A DNA stretch of 64,000 nt from Alphaproteobacteria bacterium (GTDB taxonomy: Bacteria; Pseudomonadota; Alphaproteobacteria; Micropepsales; Micropepsaceae), in NCBI GenBank assembly GCA_028871795.1, contig JAGWMG010000006.1:105051-169050 (forward strand), given 5' to 3'. This document shows positions 24,992 to 34,076 of the stretch, one piece after another (the stretch's first letter is position 1; each line of letters opens with the position of its first letter). The notes beneath the pieces are model-generated. The model was not told the DNA's origin, searched no databases, and saw only the letters and a list, made by a program, of their open reading frames with translations. Position numbers and translations under genes: made by a program.

Positions 24992-26152
24992 ATGTCGGTC
25001 GAAGACCGTCGGAGTGCTAAAGACCAGGACTGCGAGAAGGCGTACCACGCCTATCGGCTCATGGCCGAGGAAGCCTCGGACATCGTGATCTTGCACGAGC
25101 CCGACGGACACATCTTCTTCGCTTCCTCGGCATTGGAGCGGATTCTCAAGCGCACGGCGGCGGAAATCGAGCAGCAAAAATTCTTCGATCTGATCCATCC
25201 CGACGATATGCAGGAAGCCGCCAAGGTCAACGCCGTGCCCCTGCCAGGCAAAATGCTGTCCGCCACCTATCGCACGCGGCACGGCGACGGCCATTACATC
25301 TGGGTCGAAACGACGACGCGGGGGATCTACGATCATAAAACCGGCGAATTGCATAATCTGATAAGCGTTTCACGCGACGTCACCGAGCGCATGAACCACG
25401 AGCTTGCGGTGAAAGCCGCACAGGAACGCGCGGAGTCCGCCAACAAAGCGAAATCCCGGTTTCTGGCGAACATGAGCCATGAGCTGCGCACGCCGCTCAA
25501 CGCGGTCATCGGCTTCACGGACCTGATGCGCCAGCGCACCTTCGGCCCGCTCGGCAGCGAACGCTATGAGGAATACGCGACGCTGATCTACGATTCGGGC
25601 CAGCTGTTGCTCGACCTCATCTCCGACATGCTCGACATGGCGAAGATCGAGGCCGGCAGGCTCGAACTCAATTACGAGCGCGTCGACGTCAACGGGACCG
25701 TCGAGGATTGCGTCCGCATGTTGCGCGACCGCGCCGACAACAACGGTTTGGAGCTTACGCTGTCGCTTCCCGAGGAGCCATTGTTTCTTATCGCCGACAA
25801 GCGCGCGGTGAAACAGGTTCTGCTCAATTTGCTGACGAACGCTCTCAAGTTCACACCGGCCGGCGGTCACGTCGGCGTCATTGTGCGTTATGGTGACAGT
25901 CTGGCGACCATCACCGTGCGCGACACCGGCGTCGGCATTCCGGCGAAAGAATTGCCGCGGCTCGGCAATCCCTTCGAGCAGGTCAACAGCGACCCGATGC
26001 TCGCCAAGGGCGGATCGGGCCTCGGCCTGGCGCTGGTGCGCGCGCTGATGGAAAAACACGGCGGCAAGCTGTCCATCGAGAGCGAGGAAGGTGTGGGCAC
26101 GGCCGTCTGCGTCACTTTCCCTCTGATCGCCAACAAGCGCGCCGCCGCTTGA
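24992..26152 (+). CDS. PAS-domain sensor histidine kinase
   Basis: A 386-aa soluble kinase with no membrane segment. A PAS fold at about 20-130 (ASDIVILHEPDGHIFFASSA, SATYRTRHGDGHYIWVETTT), HisKA with NMSHELRTPLNAVIGF (phospho-accepting His near residue 163), and an HATPase domain with N box NLLTNALKFTPAGG, G1 DTGVGIPAKE and G2 GGSGLGLALV. GAGGAAC precedes the ATG at 24992; the frame is open to 24926. No response regulator is adjacent, so the partner is elsewhere. The kinase core resembles the PleC/DivJ-like group of alphaproteobacteria, but that is only a resemblance. Confidence 0.9.
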   Translation: MSVEDRRSAKDQDCEKAYHAYRLMAEEASDIVILHEPDGHIFFASSALERILKRTAAEIEQQKFFDLIHPDDMQEAAKVNAVPLPGKMLSATYRTRHGDGHYIWVETTTRGIYDHKTGELHNLISVSRDVTERMNHELAVKAAQERAESANKAKSRFLANMSHELRTPLNAVIGFTDLMRQRTFGPLGSERYEEYATLIYDSGQLLLDLISDMLDMAKIEAGRLELNYERVDVNGTVEDCVRMLRDRADNNGLELTLSLPEEPLFLIADKRAVKQVLLNLLTNALKFTPAGGHVGVIVRYGDSLATITVRDTGVGIPAKELPRLGNPFEQVNSDPMLAKGGSGLGLALVRALMEKHGGKLSIESEEGVGTAVCVTFPLIANKRAAA

Positions 26153-26215
26153 TTTCGCCCGCGGGCGACGGCAGACCGATTTGACAGCGGACTTCCATCG
26201 CGGCAAGCAGTCGCC

Positions 26216-26836
26216 ATGCTGTTTTGGGCGGGATTCCTCCTCATCGTTCTCGGCGTAGCGTGCGTGGCCGTCGACCGGCGCGCGGTGCATCTTATCTACG
26301 ACCATGTCGGCGCCCGGTTCCACAACTTCCTTTCCGCAACCACACATTTGGCCAAGGCGGCGCATTGGCTCATCGCGGCTTGCCTGGTCTATGGAGCAAG
26401 CTGGGCCTGGCTGCGCTGGATCGGAGAGAATGCCGGCGTCAGGCTGGCTTCGCAGGCCGCGCTGGCATTCGTCGCCAGTCTGGCGCTGGGCAGCGCGGTC
26501 CTGCACGGGGTCAAACTGATACTCGGACGCCGGCGCCCGCGCGACGAATTGGAGATGAACCAATACGGCTTCATCCTGTTCGGGTTCAACCTCGATTGGA
26601 ACTCGTTTCCTTCCGGCCACGCGCTGACGATCATGTGCGTGGCCGTGATCGCCACGGCACTTTGGCCGCAACTGTCGGTCCTGTGGTTTGCCGTCGCCTT
26701 CTGGCTCGGATTGACACGCGCCCTGCTCACGGCGCATTTCCTCAGCGATGTCTTCGTCGGCGCCGGTATCGGCCTGATAAGCGCACGCGAGGCCCTGGTA
26801 CTGTTCTTCCCGCAGCTCGCGCTGCCCTGGTTTTAG
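26216..26836 (+). CDS. PAP2-family phosphatase, membrane-bound
   Basis: A 206-aa membrane protein with about five helices. The three phosphatidic-acid-phosphatase motifs are [11 protein letters not shown] (KX6RP), PSGH, and [12 protein letters not shown] (R-x6-H-x3-D). All catalytic residues are present. Such enzymes dephosphorylate lipid phosphates, for example undecaprenyl pyrophosphate or lipid A phosphate groups. The substrate is not predictable. The 3' end overlaps the convergent GST gene stop by 4 bases. Confidence 0.9.
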   Translation: MLFWAGFLLIVLGVACVAVDRRAVHLIYDHVGARFHNFLSATTHLAKAAHWLIAACLVYGASWAWLRWIGENAGVRLASQAALAFVASLALGSAVLHGVKLILGRRRPRDELEMNQYGFILFGFNLDWNSFPSGHALTIMCVAVIATALWPQLSVLWFAVAFWLGLTRALLTAHFLSDVFVGAGIGLISAREALVLFFPQLALPWF

Positions 26837-27510
26837 CGCTGTAAAATCGACTGCGCCTGGGCGATGCGTTTTGCGGGATCTTCCTTTTCGTCCACTTCGG
26901 GTTTCTTGGGAACCTGGATGCCCCGCTGCACGGCCGGGCGTTCGCCCACCGCCCACAGCCATCGTTGCAGATGTTCGAGACCCTCCACCGGCACGCCGGA
27001 CCAATCATGGCGGCGCACCCAGCACCAGTTGGCGATGTCGGCGATGGAATATTCGCCGGCCAGGTATTCGCGATCCTTGAGCCGGCCGTCGAGCACTTCA
27101 AACAGGCGGCGCGACTCGTTCTGATAACGATCAATGGCGGGTTGATATTTCTCGGGCCAGTAGCGGAAGAACACATTCGCCTGCCCCATCATCGGGCCGA
27201 CGCCGCCCATCTGGAACATCAGCCATTGGAGGACACGCGAGCGGCCCGCGGCGTCCGCCGGCATCAGCTTGCCGGTCTTCTCCGCCAGATAGATCAGGAT
27301 CGCGCCGGATTCGAAGACGGCGAGGTTGTCAGCGTCGCGGTCAACGATCGCCGGGATGCGCCCGTTGGGATTGATCTTCAGGAACCACTCCGTCTTCTGC
27401 TCCAACTTGCCGAGCTGCAGGCAATGGACTTCGTAAGGCAGACCCAACTCTTCCAACGCCACGGAAACTTTGTGGCCGTTGGGCGTCGCGGCGGTGTACA
27501 GGTCAATCAT
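26833..27510 (-). CDS. Glutathione S-transferase family protein (YfcG/Nu-like)
   Basis: A 225-aa GST. The N-terminal thioredoxin fold starts [20 protein letters not shown] and contains [13 protein letters not shown] (cis-Pro) and [17 protein letters not shown] (glutathione-gamma-Glu contact E-S). The C-terminal helical domain has [23 protein letters not shown] resembles the Nu-class, disulfide-bond-oxidoreductase YfcG. ATG 27510 follows a strong GGAGGA; the frame is open upstream but that part overlaps the second GST. The C-terminal tail after [10 protein letters not shown] is unusually charged. Confidence 0.88.
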   Translation of the reverse strand: MIDLYTAATPNGHKVSVALEELGLPYEVHCLQLGKLEQKTEWFLKINPNGRIPAIVDRDADNLAVFESGAILIYLAEKTGKLMPADAAGRSRVLQWLMFQMGGVGPMMGQANVFFRYWPEKYQPAIDRYQNESRRLFEVLDGRLKDREYLAGEYSIADIANWCWVRRHDWSGVPVEGLEHLQRWLWAVGERPAVQRGIQVPKKPEVDEKEDPAKRIAQAQSILQR

Positions 27511-27521
27511 CGGTCCTCCGG

Positions 27522-28190
27522 TCAGGCTGCGCGGAACCGCTCCACGAGCGGCCGTTCGGCATCGATTAAAGCTTTGAACGACGGACGCGCCAGCAGCCGC
27601 GCCCGATAGGCGGCGAGCCTGGGCCAGCGCGTTGCGTCGAGCGTCTCGCCGGCATGCTCGAAATTCACCAGCATGGCGGCGACGGAAATATCGGCGATCG
27701 AGAATCTGTTGCCGACGAAATAGTCGTTGGCGCCGAGTTCGTTCTCCAGGTAATCGAACAGCGGTGGAAGCGTCTCCGTCAGCGTCTTGCGGCAAACGTC
27801 CTCGTCCGTTTGCTTGCGCATCATCCGCTTGACGACGCGCTCGAAGAACAGGCCGCGGGTGACGCACTGGGCCACCGCCGAATCCGCGTATTCCTCGAAC
27901 CACAGCGCACGGGCCCGCAGGTAGGGATCGCTCGGATACAGAGCCGGCGCGGGGAACTTGTGCTCCAGGTAATCGCAGATCACCGAGGAGTCGGCCAGGG
28001 TGTTCGGCTCGGGCAGATCAGTGTCGCGGAACGCCGGAATGCGCTTGAGAGGGCTGATTTCCACATAATCGGGCGGAGGGTTGAAAGGGTTGACCTGTTC
28101 CACGGCGTAATCGAGGCCCTTCTCGGCCAACACCACGCACACTTTGCGTACAAAGGGCGAAAGACTGCTGCCGTAAACGATCAATGCCAT
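27522..28190 (-). CDS. Glutathione S-transferase family protein
   Basis: A 222-aa GST unrelated in detail to its neighbour: N-terminal [20 protein letters not shown] (S-P-F-x-x-K-V-x, with Ser at the active position), [10 protein letters not shown] (cis-Pro), [16 protein letters not shown], then the helical domain and [16 protein letters not shown]. It is placed 11 bases upstream of the YfcG-like GST on the same strand, so the two are probably co-transcribed; they are far from identical, so this is not a recent duplication. Substrate unknown. Confidence 0.9.
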   Translation of the reverse strand: MALIVYGSSLSPFVRKVCVVLAEKGLDYAVEQVNPFNPPPDYVEISPLKRIPAFRDTDLPEPNTLADSSVICDYLEHKFPAPALYPSDPYLRARALWFEEYADSAVAQCVTRGLFFERVVKRMMRKQTDEDVCRKTLTETLPPLFDYLENELGANDYFVGNRFSIADISVAAMLVNFEHAGETLDATRWPRLAAYRARLLARPSFKALIDAERPLVERFRAA

Positions 28191-28252
28191 TGCCGCCTCC
28201 CAAATGTTCCCAAGGACGATAGATGTAGGCGGCGCAGGGGCGCGTTCAAGCG

Positions 28253-28705
28253 TTAAGTGCGGCGCGCCTGGAAGAAAGCCCTCAGGACCGATCCTGCTTC
28301 CTCAGCGTCACCGGCGCGGGCGATCTCGGGGCGATGGTGACAGGTGGGCTGCTCGAAGAAGCGCGGCCCGTGCAGGACCGCGCCGCCTTTGGGGTCTTCG
28401 GCGGCGAACACCAGGCGCGCCACCCGCGCCATGCTGATCGCCCCGGCGCACATGGCGCAAGGCTCCAGCGAGACGTAGAGCGTCGTTCCGGTCAACCGCT
28501 CGTTTCCCAATTTCCCGGCGGCGGCGCGCAGGACCAGCATTTCAGCATGCGCGGTCGGATCGCGGCGCTCGACCGTGCGATTGCCGTCGCGGGCCAGCAA
28601 CTCGCCGCAAGCCGACAGCAGTGCCGCGCCGACCGGCACCTCGCCGCGCGCCCCCGCCGCTTGGGCTTCGGCGATGGCCAGTGCTATGGCTTCGTCGTCA
28701 TTCAT
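28253..28705 (-). CDS. tadA: tRNA(adenine34) deaminase
   Basis: A 150-aa cytidine-deaminase-fold enzyme that converts A34 to inosine in tRNA-Arg(ACG). The zinc-binding motifs are THAE-equivalent TAHAEML (H-A-E) and PCAMCAGA (P-C-x2-C). VPVGAALLS precedes them as usual. ATG 28705 gives the family N-terminus. The start codon overlaps the divergent rluB start (CATG), so no intergenic promoter space exists between the two genes. Confidence 0.93.
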   Translation of the reverse strand: MNDDEAIALAIAEAQAAGARGEVPVGAALLSACGELLARDGNRTVERRDPTAHAEMLVLRAAAGKLGNERLTGTTLYVSLEPCAMCAGAISMARVARLVFAAEDPKGGAVLHGPRFFEQPTCHHRPEIARAGDAEEAGSVLRAFFQARRT

Positions 28706-29510
28706 GGCGGAACCTTCATTGGCCGACGATAGCACGAGGAAAGGCGAACACATCGCACAAGAGAACCCGCAGGGCGACCGCATCGCCAAGGTGATCGCCC
28801 GCGCCGGCATCTGTTCGCGCCGCGACGCCGAGAAGCTGATCGCCGAAGGCCGGGTGTCACTCGACGGCGAGACGGTGACGACGCCCGCCACCAAGGTCGG
28901 CAACAACCACGTCGTCTCGGTCGACGGCAAGCCGCTGGGTGAGCCCGATCCGGCGCGGCTGTGGCGCTACCACAAGCCGGCGGGCATGGTGACGACCCAC
29001 CGCGATCCGCAAGGCCGTCCGACCGTGTTCGCCAACCTGCCCGAGACCCTGCCGCGCGTGGTCTCGATCGGCCGGCTGGACTTCAACTCCGAAGGCTTGC
29101 TGCTGCTCACCAACGACGGCGAGATCGCCCGGCGCCTGGAACTGCCGGCCGGCGGCTGGCCCCGCAAATACCGCGCCCGGCTGTTCGGCAAGGTGACGCA
29201 GCAGGACCTCGACAAACTCGCGGAAGGCGTCACCATAGGCGGGGTGAAATACGGGCCTGTCGTCGCCGACCTGGAGCGCTCCAAGGGCGTACATTCCTGG
29301 GCCAGCGTCACGCTCAAGGAAGGCAAGAACCGTGAGGTCAAGCGCGTCATGGAAAGCCTTGGATTGAAAGTGGCCCGCCTGATCCGCGTCCAGTTCGGAC
29401 CGTTCCACCTGGGCCAGCTTGCCGAGGGCGCAGTCGAGGAAATCCCCGCCAAGCTGTGGCGCGAGCAACTCGGCATCGGACGCAAGAAGCACGCGAAGGA
29501 GCAGCCATGA
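28704..29510 (+). CDS. rluB: 23S rRNA pseudouridine synthase (RluB/RsuA family)
   Basis: A 268-aa protein with an N-terminal S4 RNA-binding domain (RIAKVIARAGICSRRDAEKL) and a RsuA-type catalytic domain with the Asp in IGRLDFNSEGLLLLTNDGE. It isomerises a uridine in 23S rRNA helix 89-93 if RluB, or 16S if RsuA; length and S4 spacing favour RluB. The ATG at 28704 overlaps the tadA start head to head; a TTG at 28719 would separate the genes and is an alternative. The following lipoprotein gene overlaps by 4 bases (ATGA). Confidence 0.9.
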   Translation: MAEPSLADDSTRKGEHIAQENPQGDRIAKVIARAGICSRRDAEKLIAEGRVSLDGETVTTPATKVGNNHVVSVDGKPLGEPDPARLWRYHKPAGMVTTHRDPQGRPTVFANLPETLPRVVSIGRLDFNSEGLLLLTNDGEIARRLELPAGGWPRKYRARLFGKVTQQDLDKLAEGVTIGGVKYGPVVADLERSKGVHSWASVTLKEGKNREVKRVMESLGLKVARLIRVQFGPFHLGQLAEGAVEEIPAKLWREQLGIGRKKHAKEQP

Positions 29511-29806
29511 AACGACAGATTTTGGCCGCATTCTGCGTACTGGCGGCGGCGGGCTGCGGCCGCTGGGCCGATCTCGACTCCGACGCCTTCGCCCGCGGCA
29601 GCGCCTCCCAGGAACAATTCGCGCTGGACAGCCAAGCCTGCGCCGGCAAGGCGGAAGCAGCGCGTTCCTACGAGCTGCGCGGCGTCGAGGCCGACAACGT
29701 CGACAAGCACAAGATCTTCAACGGCGCTTATGGCGCCTGCATGCGCGCGCGGGGCTACAAGGGCGGAACTTCCACACTCGGTTTCTGGCACGCCTACGAT
29801 CTTTGA
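29507..29806 (+). CDS. Small lipoprotein
   Basis: A 99-aa protein with a lipoprotein signal: KRQILAAFCVLAAAGCG, with the lipobox LAAAGC ending at about residue 16. The mature part contains two further cysteines (DSQACAG, GACMRARGYKGG); the GACMRARGY segment is similar to the tails of many small alphaproteobacterial lipoproteins. AAGGAG precedes the ATG, and ATGA overlaps the rluB stop. Function unknown. Confidence 0.8.
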   Translation: MKRQILAAFCVLAAAGCGRWADLDSDAFARGSASQEQFALDSQACAGKAEAARSYELRGVEADNVDKHKIFNGAYGACMRARGYKGGTSTLGFWHAYDL

Positions 29807-29864
29807 GGTTGCACGGGCGGCGGAAGCTGGTATGCAGCGCCCCGCATAGATTTGGAGCGCCACC

Positions 29865-30113
29865 ATGAAAAAGTACGCCAAGCCTCAAGCCTATGCCGCC
29901 CCCAGCAAGGACCACCGCCATGCCGGCACCTTCGAGGTCCTGGTGCCCCTGCCCGACCGCGTGAAACCCCATCGCCTCGCCCAGCAATTTCCGACGCTGC
30001 AAGCCGCGGAAGGCTGGATGCACAGCGACGAAGGCAAGGACGCCATCGCCGAAGTTTTCGCCGCCCACAAGCCCGAGCCGGCCAGGCCGGCCAAGCAAGC
30101 CAAGCGGGGCTGA
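29865..30113 (+). CDS. Small basic protein, unknown
   Basis: An 82-aa protein rich in lysine, alanine and proline, with a central fold-like stretch FEVLVPLPDRVKPHRLAQQF and a low-complexity tail (HKPEPARPAKQAKRG). No signal peptide or motif. It lies 58 bases downstream of the small lipoprotein gene. An alternative frame spanning the same DNA runs on into the next gene, but its translation here has no signal of coding. Confidence 0.5.
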   Translation: MKKYAKPQAYAAPSKDHRHAGTFEVLVPLPDRVKPHRLAQQFPTLQAAEGWMHSDEGKDAIAEVFAAHKPEPARPAKQAKRG

Positions 30114-30226
30114 AAAGCCGTTTTCGCCGGGATGCCCGGACCTCAAAGGCGAGGTCAAGCGGTTTACGGCCGGCCGCGACGTGCTATTCTCCTACTCGCG
30201 TCGTCAACTATTCGGGGGAGGGGCCG

Positions 30227-30952
30227 GTGGCCACCGCAGAACGTCTGGCGCAGTCCGCGCGCAGCGATTCCGTATTCTTTCCGGCCATGGCCGCAGCCAT
30301 GGCGCTCACCGTGTTCGCCGGGTTTTCGCGCACGTTCTATCTGCGAGGCATGTTCGCGCCGCCGCCGCTGTCCACGCTGATGATCGTGCACGGCACGGTC
30401 TTCACGGCGTGGATCGCGCTGCTGGCGACGCAGACCGGACTGGTCGCCGCGAACCGGCGCGACCTCCACATGAAGCTCGGCATCCTCGGCACCGCGATCG
30501 CGGCGCTGATGGTCGTGCTGGGCACGATGCTCGCCATCGACGCGCTGCGCAGAGGCTCCGCGCCCGCCGGTGCGCCGTCGCCGATCGTCTTCTTCGCCAT
30601 TCCGATGTTCGCCATCGCGACGTTCCCGGTGCTGGTGGGCATCGGCATCGCCAACCGCGCGCGGCCCGCGTGGCACAAACGCTTTATGATCCTGTCGAGC
30701 GTGGCGCTTGTCACGGCGGCCATCGCGCGCATTCCGCTGGGCTTCATCGAGAGCGGCGGCCCGCCGGTGTTCTTCGCGCTTGCCGACCTCTTCATCGCGG
30801 CGATGGCGCTCTACGACTGGGCGACGCTGCGGCGCGTGCATCCGGCGACGCTGTGGGCCGGCGCCATCCTGATCGCCGCACAGCCGCTGTGCCTGATCGT
30901 GGGCGCCACGCCGGCGTGGCACGCCTTCGCGACGTGGACGTTGAGTTTGTAA
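30227..30952 (+). CDS. Six/seven-helix integral membrane protein
   Basis: A 241-aa protein that is almost entirely hydrophobic. The pattern VHGTVFTAWIALLATQTGLV followed by LHMKLGILGTAI resembles a class of bacterial membrane proteins in which two histidines sit at the ends of helices, possible heme or metal ligands, but the family is uncharacterised. GTG at 30227 with GGGGGAGGGG upstream is preferred; the open frame begins earlier but the added residues are low-complexity. Downstream lies a 120-bp stretch without a gene. Confidence 0.7.
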   Translation: MATAERLAQSARSDSVFFPAMAAAMALTVFAGFSRTFYLRGMFAPPPLSTLMIVHGTVFTAWIALLATQTGLVAANRRDLHMKLGILGTAIAALMVVLGTMLAIDALRRGSAPAGAPSPIVFFAIPMFAIATFPVLVGIGIANRARPAWHKRFMILSSVALVTAAIARIPLGFIESGGPPVFFALADLFIAAMALYDWATLRRVHPATLWAGAILIAAQPLCLIVGATPAWHAFATWTLSL

Positions 30953-30973
30953 GCGACGTTCCCACGCCAGGGC

Positions 30974-31060
30974 CACGACGCATCCGACCCGGAGATTCTG
31001 GCGACCTATCTCGCGGCCGACGTCGCGATCGACGGGATCGGAGAGTTGCGGGGATGGAAA
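30974..31060 (+). pseudogene. Possible GC-rich coding remnant
   Basis: In this 87-base stretch one plus-strand frame reads smoothly as DASDPEILATYLAADVAIDG, then IGELRGWKAVR, with typical host codon use, but it has no start or stop of its own. It ends where GC content falls at the HNH gene. This may be a fragment of a gene cut by the insertion. It is too short to identify. Confidence 0.25.
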
Positions 31061-31072
31061 GCGGTGAGGATA

Positions 31073-31747
31073 TCAATCCATTGGTTCTGAGTTTCCTGCT
31101 TTGAACAAATTGCAAAAATCAATTGAACGATACACAACACCAAAAAACGGTGTCCGACCAAAAAACTTTAGCAACCAGCAAGAATGAAGGTGTGTGTCAT
31201 CATCTAACACTGCATATTGATAAGTGAGAATATCGGGGTCGGCGTCAGCCGAAATCATTTCAGCTAAGAATTTGTCAGGCACTGCAAACTTTTGCACGTC
31301 AGCCCAGAACTGTTCGTCATGTACAGGAGATAAAAGATGATGATGGTGACAAAGTCCTCTGATTATCTTTCTTACAATCCGAGTCACCCGTGCGTCGCGC
31401 GCAGGATATATCATATAGCGCTCACCTTCCGACGTTTGGACCGCCACAAATTGGGCAAACAAATCACGCGCGCGCTTTCTACCATCAACCTGATGAAAAC
31501 CTCGCCGCGCCTTACCTTCCCACAATTCGTGAACGACGGGGGGAGGTTCACCAGCGACTAAGAGCACATTCCGGAAATGAGCCTCGTCGTCGGACCAGCT
31601 GTTGTTACACGGGCCACACGCATCGACTACGATGGGACAAAACCGCGTTGCCCTTTTGGACTCGGGATACAAAGCCTTTGGAACGACATGATCTGAAGTC
31701 AAAACATCTAGTGAGCCGCAATAGGCGCAATATCTTCTGCCATTCAT
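31073..31747 (-). CDS. HNH-type endonuclease-like protein (insertion)
   Basis: A 224-aa protein with an N-terminal zinc/HNH-like module: CAYCGS, SDHVVPKAL, CGPCNNSW (CxxC ... DHxxPK ... CxxCN). The rest (about 70-224) is uncharacterised and ends with HSCWLLKFFGRTPFFGVV. It may be a nuclease in defence or mobile context; a second domain is likely, but I do not recognise it. GC content is clearly lower than the surrounding genes (about 40-48% in places), so recent acquisition is inferred. The adjacent DNA holds a duplicated uxuA tail and no transposase. Confidence 0.6.
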   Translation of the reverse strand: MNGRRYCAYCGSLDVLTSDHVVPKALYPESKRATRFCPIVVDACGPCNNSWSDDEAHFRNVLLVAGEPPPVVHELWEGKARRGFHQVDGRKRARDLFAQFVAVQTSEGERYMIYPARDARVTRIVRKIIRGLCHHHHLLSPVHDEQFWADVQKFAVPDKFLAEMISADADPDILTYQYAVLDDDTHLHSCWLLKFFGRTPFFGVVYRSIDFCNLFKAGNSEPMD

Positions 31748-31867
31748 ATCACCTGCCTTATATCGTCAGATTGGTAACATTACCTCCCACCGAAAAATCC
31801 GCTGTGCGAATTTTTTACCTACCCTTCCAGTAGGGACCCAAGAAAATCAATGCTTCGCTGCCGCCAT

Positions 31868-31889
31868 CCCTTTCGCCACACCTTCCCAC
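31868..31889. repeat. Duplicated 3' tail of uxuA (outer copy)
   Basis: 22 bases (CCCTTTCGCCACACCTTCCCAC) match 31938-31959 inside the uxuA gene with one mismatch and a 70-base offset. On the minus strand this copy reads WEGVAKG followed by MAAAKH and a stop, a second version of the UxuA C-terminus. Between the copies lies a palindromic CCGGCTTCGCC...GGCTACGCCGG element. Confidence 0.55.
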
Positions 31890-31925
31890 CCGGCTTCGCC
31901 TGCGGCTACGCCGGACAAGCAGCGC

Positions 31926-32972
31926 TTAATGCGCCTCCCCTTTCGCCACGCCTTCCCACAGTCCGTTGATGTACACCGCGCCCAGCGCGCGATCGTACAG
32001 GCCGTAGCCGGGCTTGCCGGTCTCGCCCCAGATCATGCGGCCGTGGTCGGAGCGCACGTAGCCTTCGTAGCCGGCGTCGACATACGCCTTGACGATGGCG
32101 CCGATGTCGAGCGAGCCGCAATCGGACTTGTGCGCCGTCTCGTAGAAACCGCCCTTCTCGTCCAGCTTGACGTTGCGGATATGGGCGAAGTGGACACGTC
32201 CGGCGCCTGCGAATTCCTGCACCATCGCCACGACGTCGTTGTGGACGTCGGCGCCCAGCGAGCCGGCGCACAGCGTCAGCCCGTTGGCTTCCGTGTCCAC
32301 GATCTTCAGCAGACGCCGCATGTCCTCGGCGTTCTTGACGATGCGCGGCAGGCCGAAGATCGGTCGCGGCGGATCGTCGGGATGGATCGCCATCTTGATG
32401 CCGGCTTCCCGCGCCGCCGGGATCACGCCCTCCAGGAAAGCGGCGAGATTGGCCCACAGCTTCTCCTCGCTCACGCCGCGGTATTCGGCGAGCAGCGCCT
32501 TCAGCTCCTTGGGCTTGTAGCTGGTGTCCCAGCCGGGAAGATCGATGCCCTGCGCCGGATCGATCTTCGCCGCCGCCTCCGCATCGAAGGCCAGCGTGGA
32601 GGAGCCGTCGTCCAGCTTCATCGCCAGGATGGTGCGCGTCCAGTCGAACACCGGCATGAAATTGTAGCACACCACCTTGAGGCCGCAGCGGGCGAGGTTG
32701 CCCAGCGTCTTGGCGTAATTGGCGATCAGCCGGTCGCGCGTGGGGCGGCCGAGCTTGATGTCCTCGTGCACGGGCACGCTTTCGACAACCTCGAACTTCA
32801 GGCCGTGGGCCTCGATCTTCTCCTTGAGCGCGCGGATCTTGTCGAGCGGCCAGATCTCGCCCACCGCAACGTCGTAGACGGCGGAGACGATGCCGTAGAT
32901 GCCGGGAATCTGGCGGATATAGGCGAGCGACACGGGGTCGGCGTCGCCGTACCAGCGGAAGGTCATTTTCAT
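31926..32972 (-). CDS. uxuA: Mannonate dehydratase
   Basis: A 348-aa TIM-barrel enzyme that dehydrates D-mannonate to 2-keto-3-deoxygluconate. Seen: [20 protein letters not shown] at the start, [34 protein letters not shown] (metal-binding His), [18 protein letters not shown] and [13 protein letters not shown], all typical of UxuA. No other uronate genes are adjacent. The end of the gene is partly duplicated 70 bases downstream. Confidence 0.95.
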   Translation of the reverse strand: MKMTFRWYGDADPVSLAYIRQIPGIYGIVSAVYDVAVGEIWPLDKIRALKEKIEAHGLKFEVVESVPVHEDIKLGRPTRDRLIANYAKTLGNLARCGLKVVCYNFMPVFDWTRTILAMKLDDGSSTLAFDAEAAAKIDPAQGIDLPGWDTSYKPKELKALLAEYRGVSEEKLWANLAAFLEGVIPAAREAGIKMAIHPDDPPRPIFGLPRIVKNAEDMRRLLKIVDTEANGLTLCAGSLGADVHNDVVAMVQEFAGAGRVHFAHIRNVKLDEKGGFYETAHKSDCGSLDIGAIVKAYVDAGYEGYVRSDHGRMIWGETGKPGYGLYDRALGAVYINGLWEGVAKGEAH

Positions 32973-33146
32973 TTCCGGTCTCCTTCGATTGGGAGGGCGG
33001 CGCTCCCGTGACGCAGGAGGATCGATCCGTACACAAACAATATATCGCCTTGGCGGCGTTCCTCGGCCGGCGCCGGCTTGGTTTCGGTTCCGGGCGCGCC
33101 CATGGCGGGAGATTAGCAGGGAGAACGGGCGGTGTCTGGAGGAACG

Positions 33147-34076
33147 CTACGATTTCGCCAGGCCGGCGACGGCCTCGTAGCCTTCGGGGTCCTGGTGGAT
33201 GATGACGTCGGCGTTGGGAAAAGCCTCGTTGAGGGCGGCCTCGACGTCGTCGGCCACCCCATGCGCCGCCATCAGGCTGAACGCCGGGTTGAGTTCGATA
33301 TGAACCTGGATGAAGGCGTGCAGGCCCGCCGCCCGGGTGCGCAAGTCGTGCATGTCCTGCACCGCCGGATGGCGCATGACGATCTGCTTGATGCGCTCGC
33401 GGTCGGAGTCCGGCAGCTCGCGGTCCATGAGCTGGTTGTAGCTCTGCAGGAAAACCTTCGCGACACCGACGGCCAGCACGCCGGCGACCAGCAGCCCGAC
33501 GACGGGGTCGGCGATCAGAATGCCGAAATTCGACGCCAGAACGATGCCGACCACCACCCCGACATTGACCAGGATGTCGCTCAAATAATGCATGCGGTCG
33601 GCACCGATGGCGATCGAGCCCGTGCGCCGCACGACGATCTGCTGCGCCGTCACCAGGATCACCGTTGCCGCGATCGAAACGGCCATCACGGCCAAGCCGG
33701 CGGTGCTATGCTCGATAGGCCGCGGCGTAATCATGCGGACGACGGATTCGATCACCAGGAATACCGACGAGCCGGCGATGAAAGCGCTTTGCGCCAATCC
33801 CGCCAGCGGCTCGGCCTTGCCGTGGCCGAAACGGTGCTCGCGGTCGGCCGGCGTCAGCGCCTGGCGCACCGCCAGCAGGTTGACGAAGGAAGCGAACACG
33901 TCGAGCGCGGAATCGGCCAGCGAGGCCATCATCGCCATCGAGTCCGTGAGGATGAAGGCCACTGCCTTCAGCGCCACCAGGAAAGCCGCGGTGACGACCG
34001 CGGCCAGCGCCACGCGGCGCATCAGCACGCCGTGCTTGGAAACGGTGCGGTCGAACGCAGAGACGGCCGACGTCAT
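33147..34076 (-). CDS. fieF: Cation diffusion facilitator (FieF-like)
   Basis: A 309-aa CDF transporter with six helices. Metal-site motifs: [12 protein letters not shown] (D-x3-D in TM2) and [13 protein letters not shown] (H-x3-D in TM5), plus a C-terminal cytoplasmic ferredoxin-like domain ([19 protein letters not shown]). The D-x3-D/H-x3-D set favours Zn2+/Fe2+ efflux over protons. It begins in a 4-base overlap with the upstream pdxH stop (ATGA), so translation is coupled. Confidence 0.9.
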   Translation of the reverse strand: MTSAVSAFDRTVSKHGVLMRRVALAAVVTAAFLVALKAVAFILTDSMAMMASLADSALDVFASFVNLLAVRQALTPADREHRFGHGKAEPLAGLAQSAFIAGSSVFLVIESVVRMITPRPIEHSTAGLAVMAVSIAATVILVTAQQIVVRRTGSIAIGADRMHYLSDILVNVGVVVGIVLASNFGILIADPVVGLLVAGVLAVGVAKVFLQSYNQLMDRELPDSDRERIKQIVMRHPAVQDMHDLRTRAAGLHAFIQVHIELNPAFSLMAAHGVADDVEAALNEAFPNADVIIHQDPEGYEAVAGLAKS

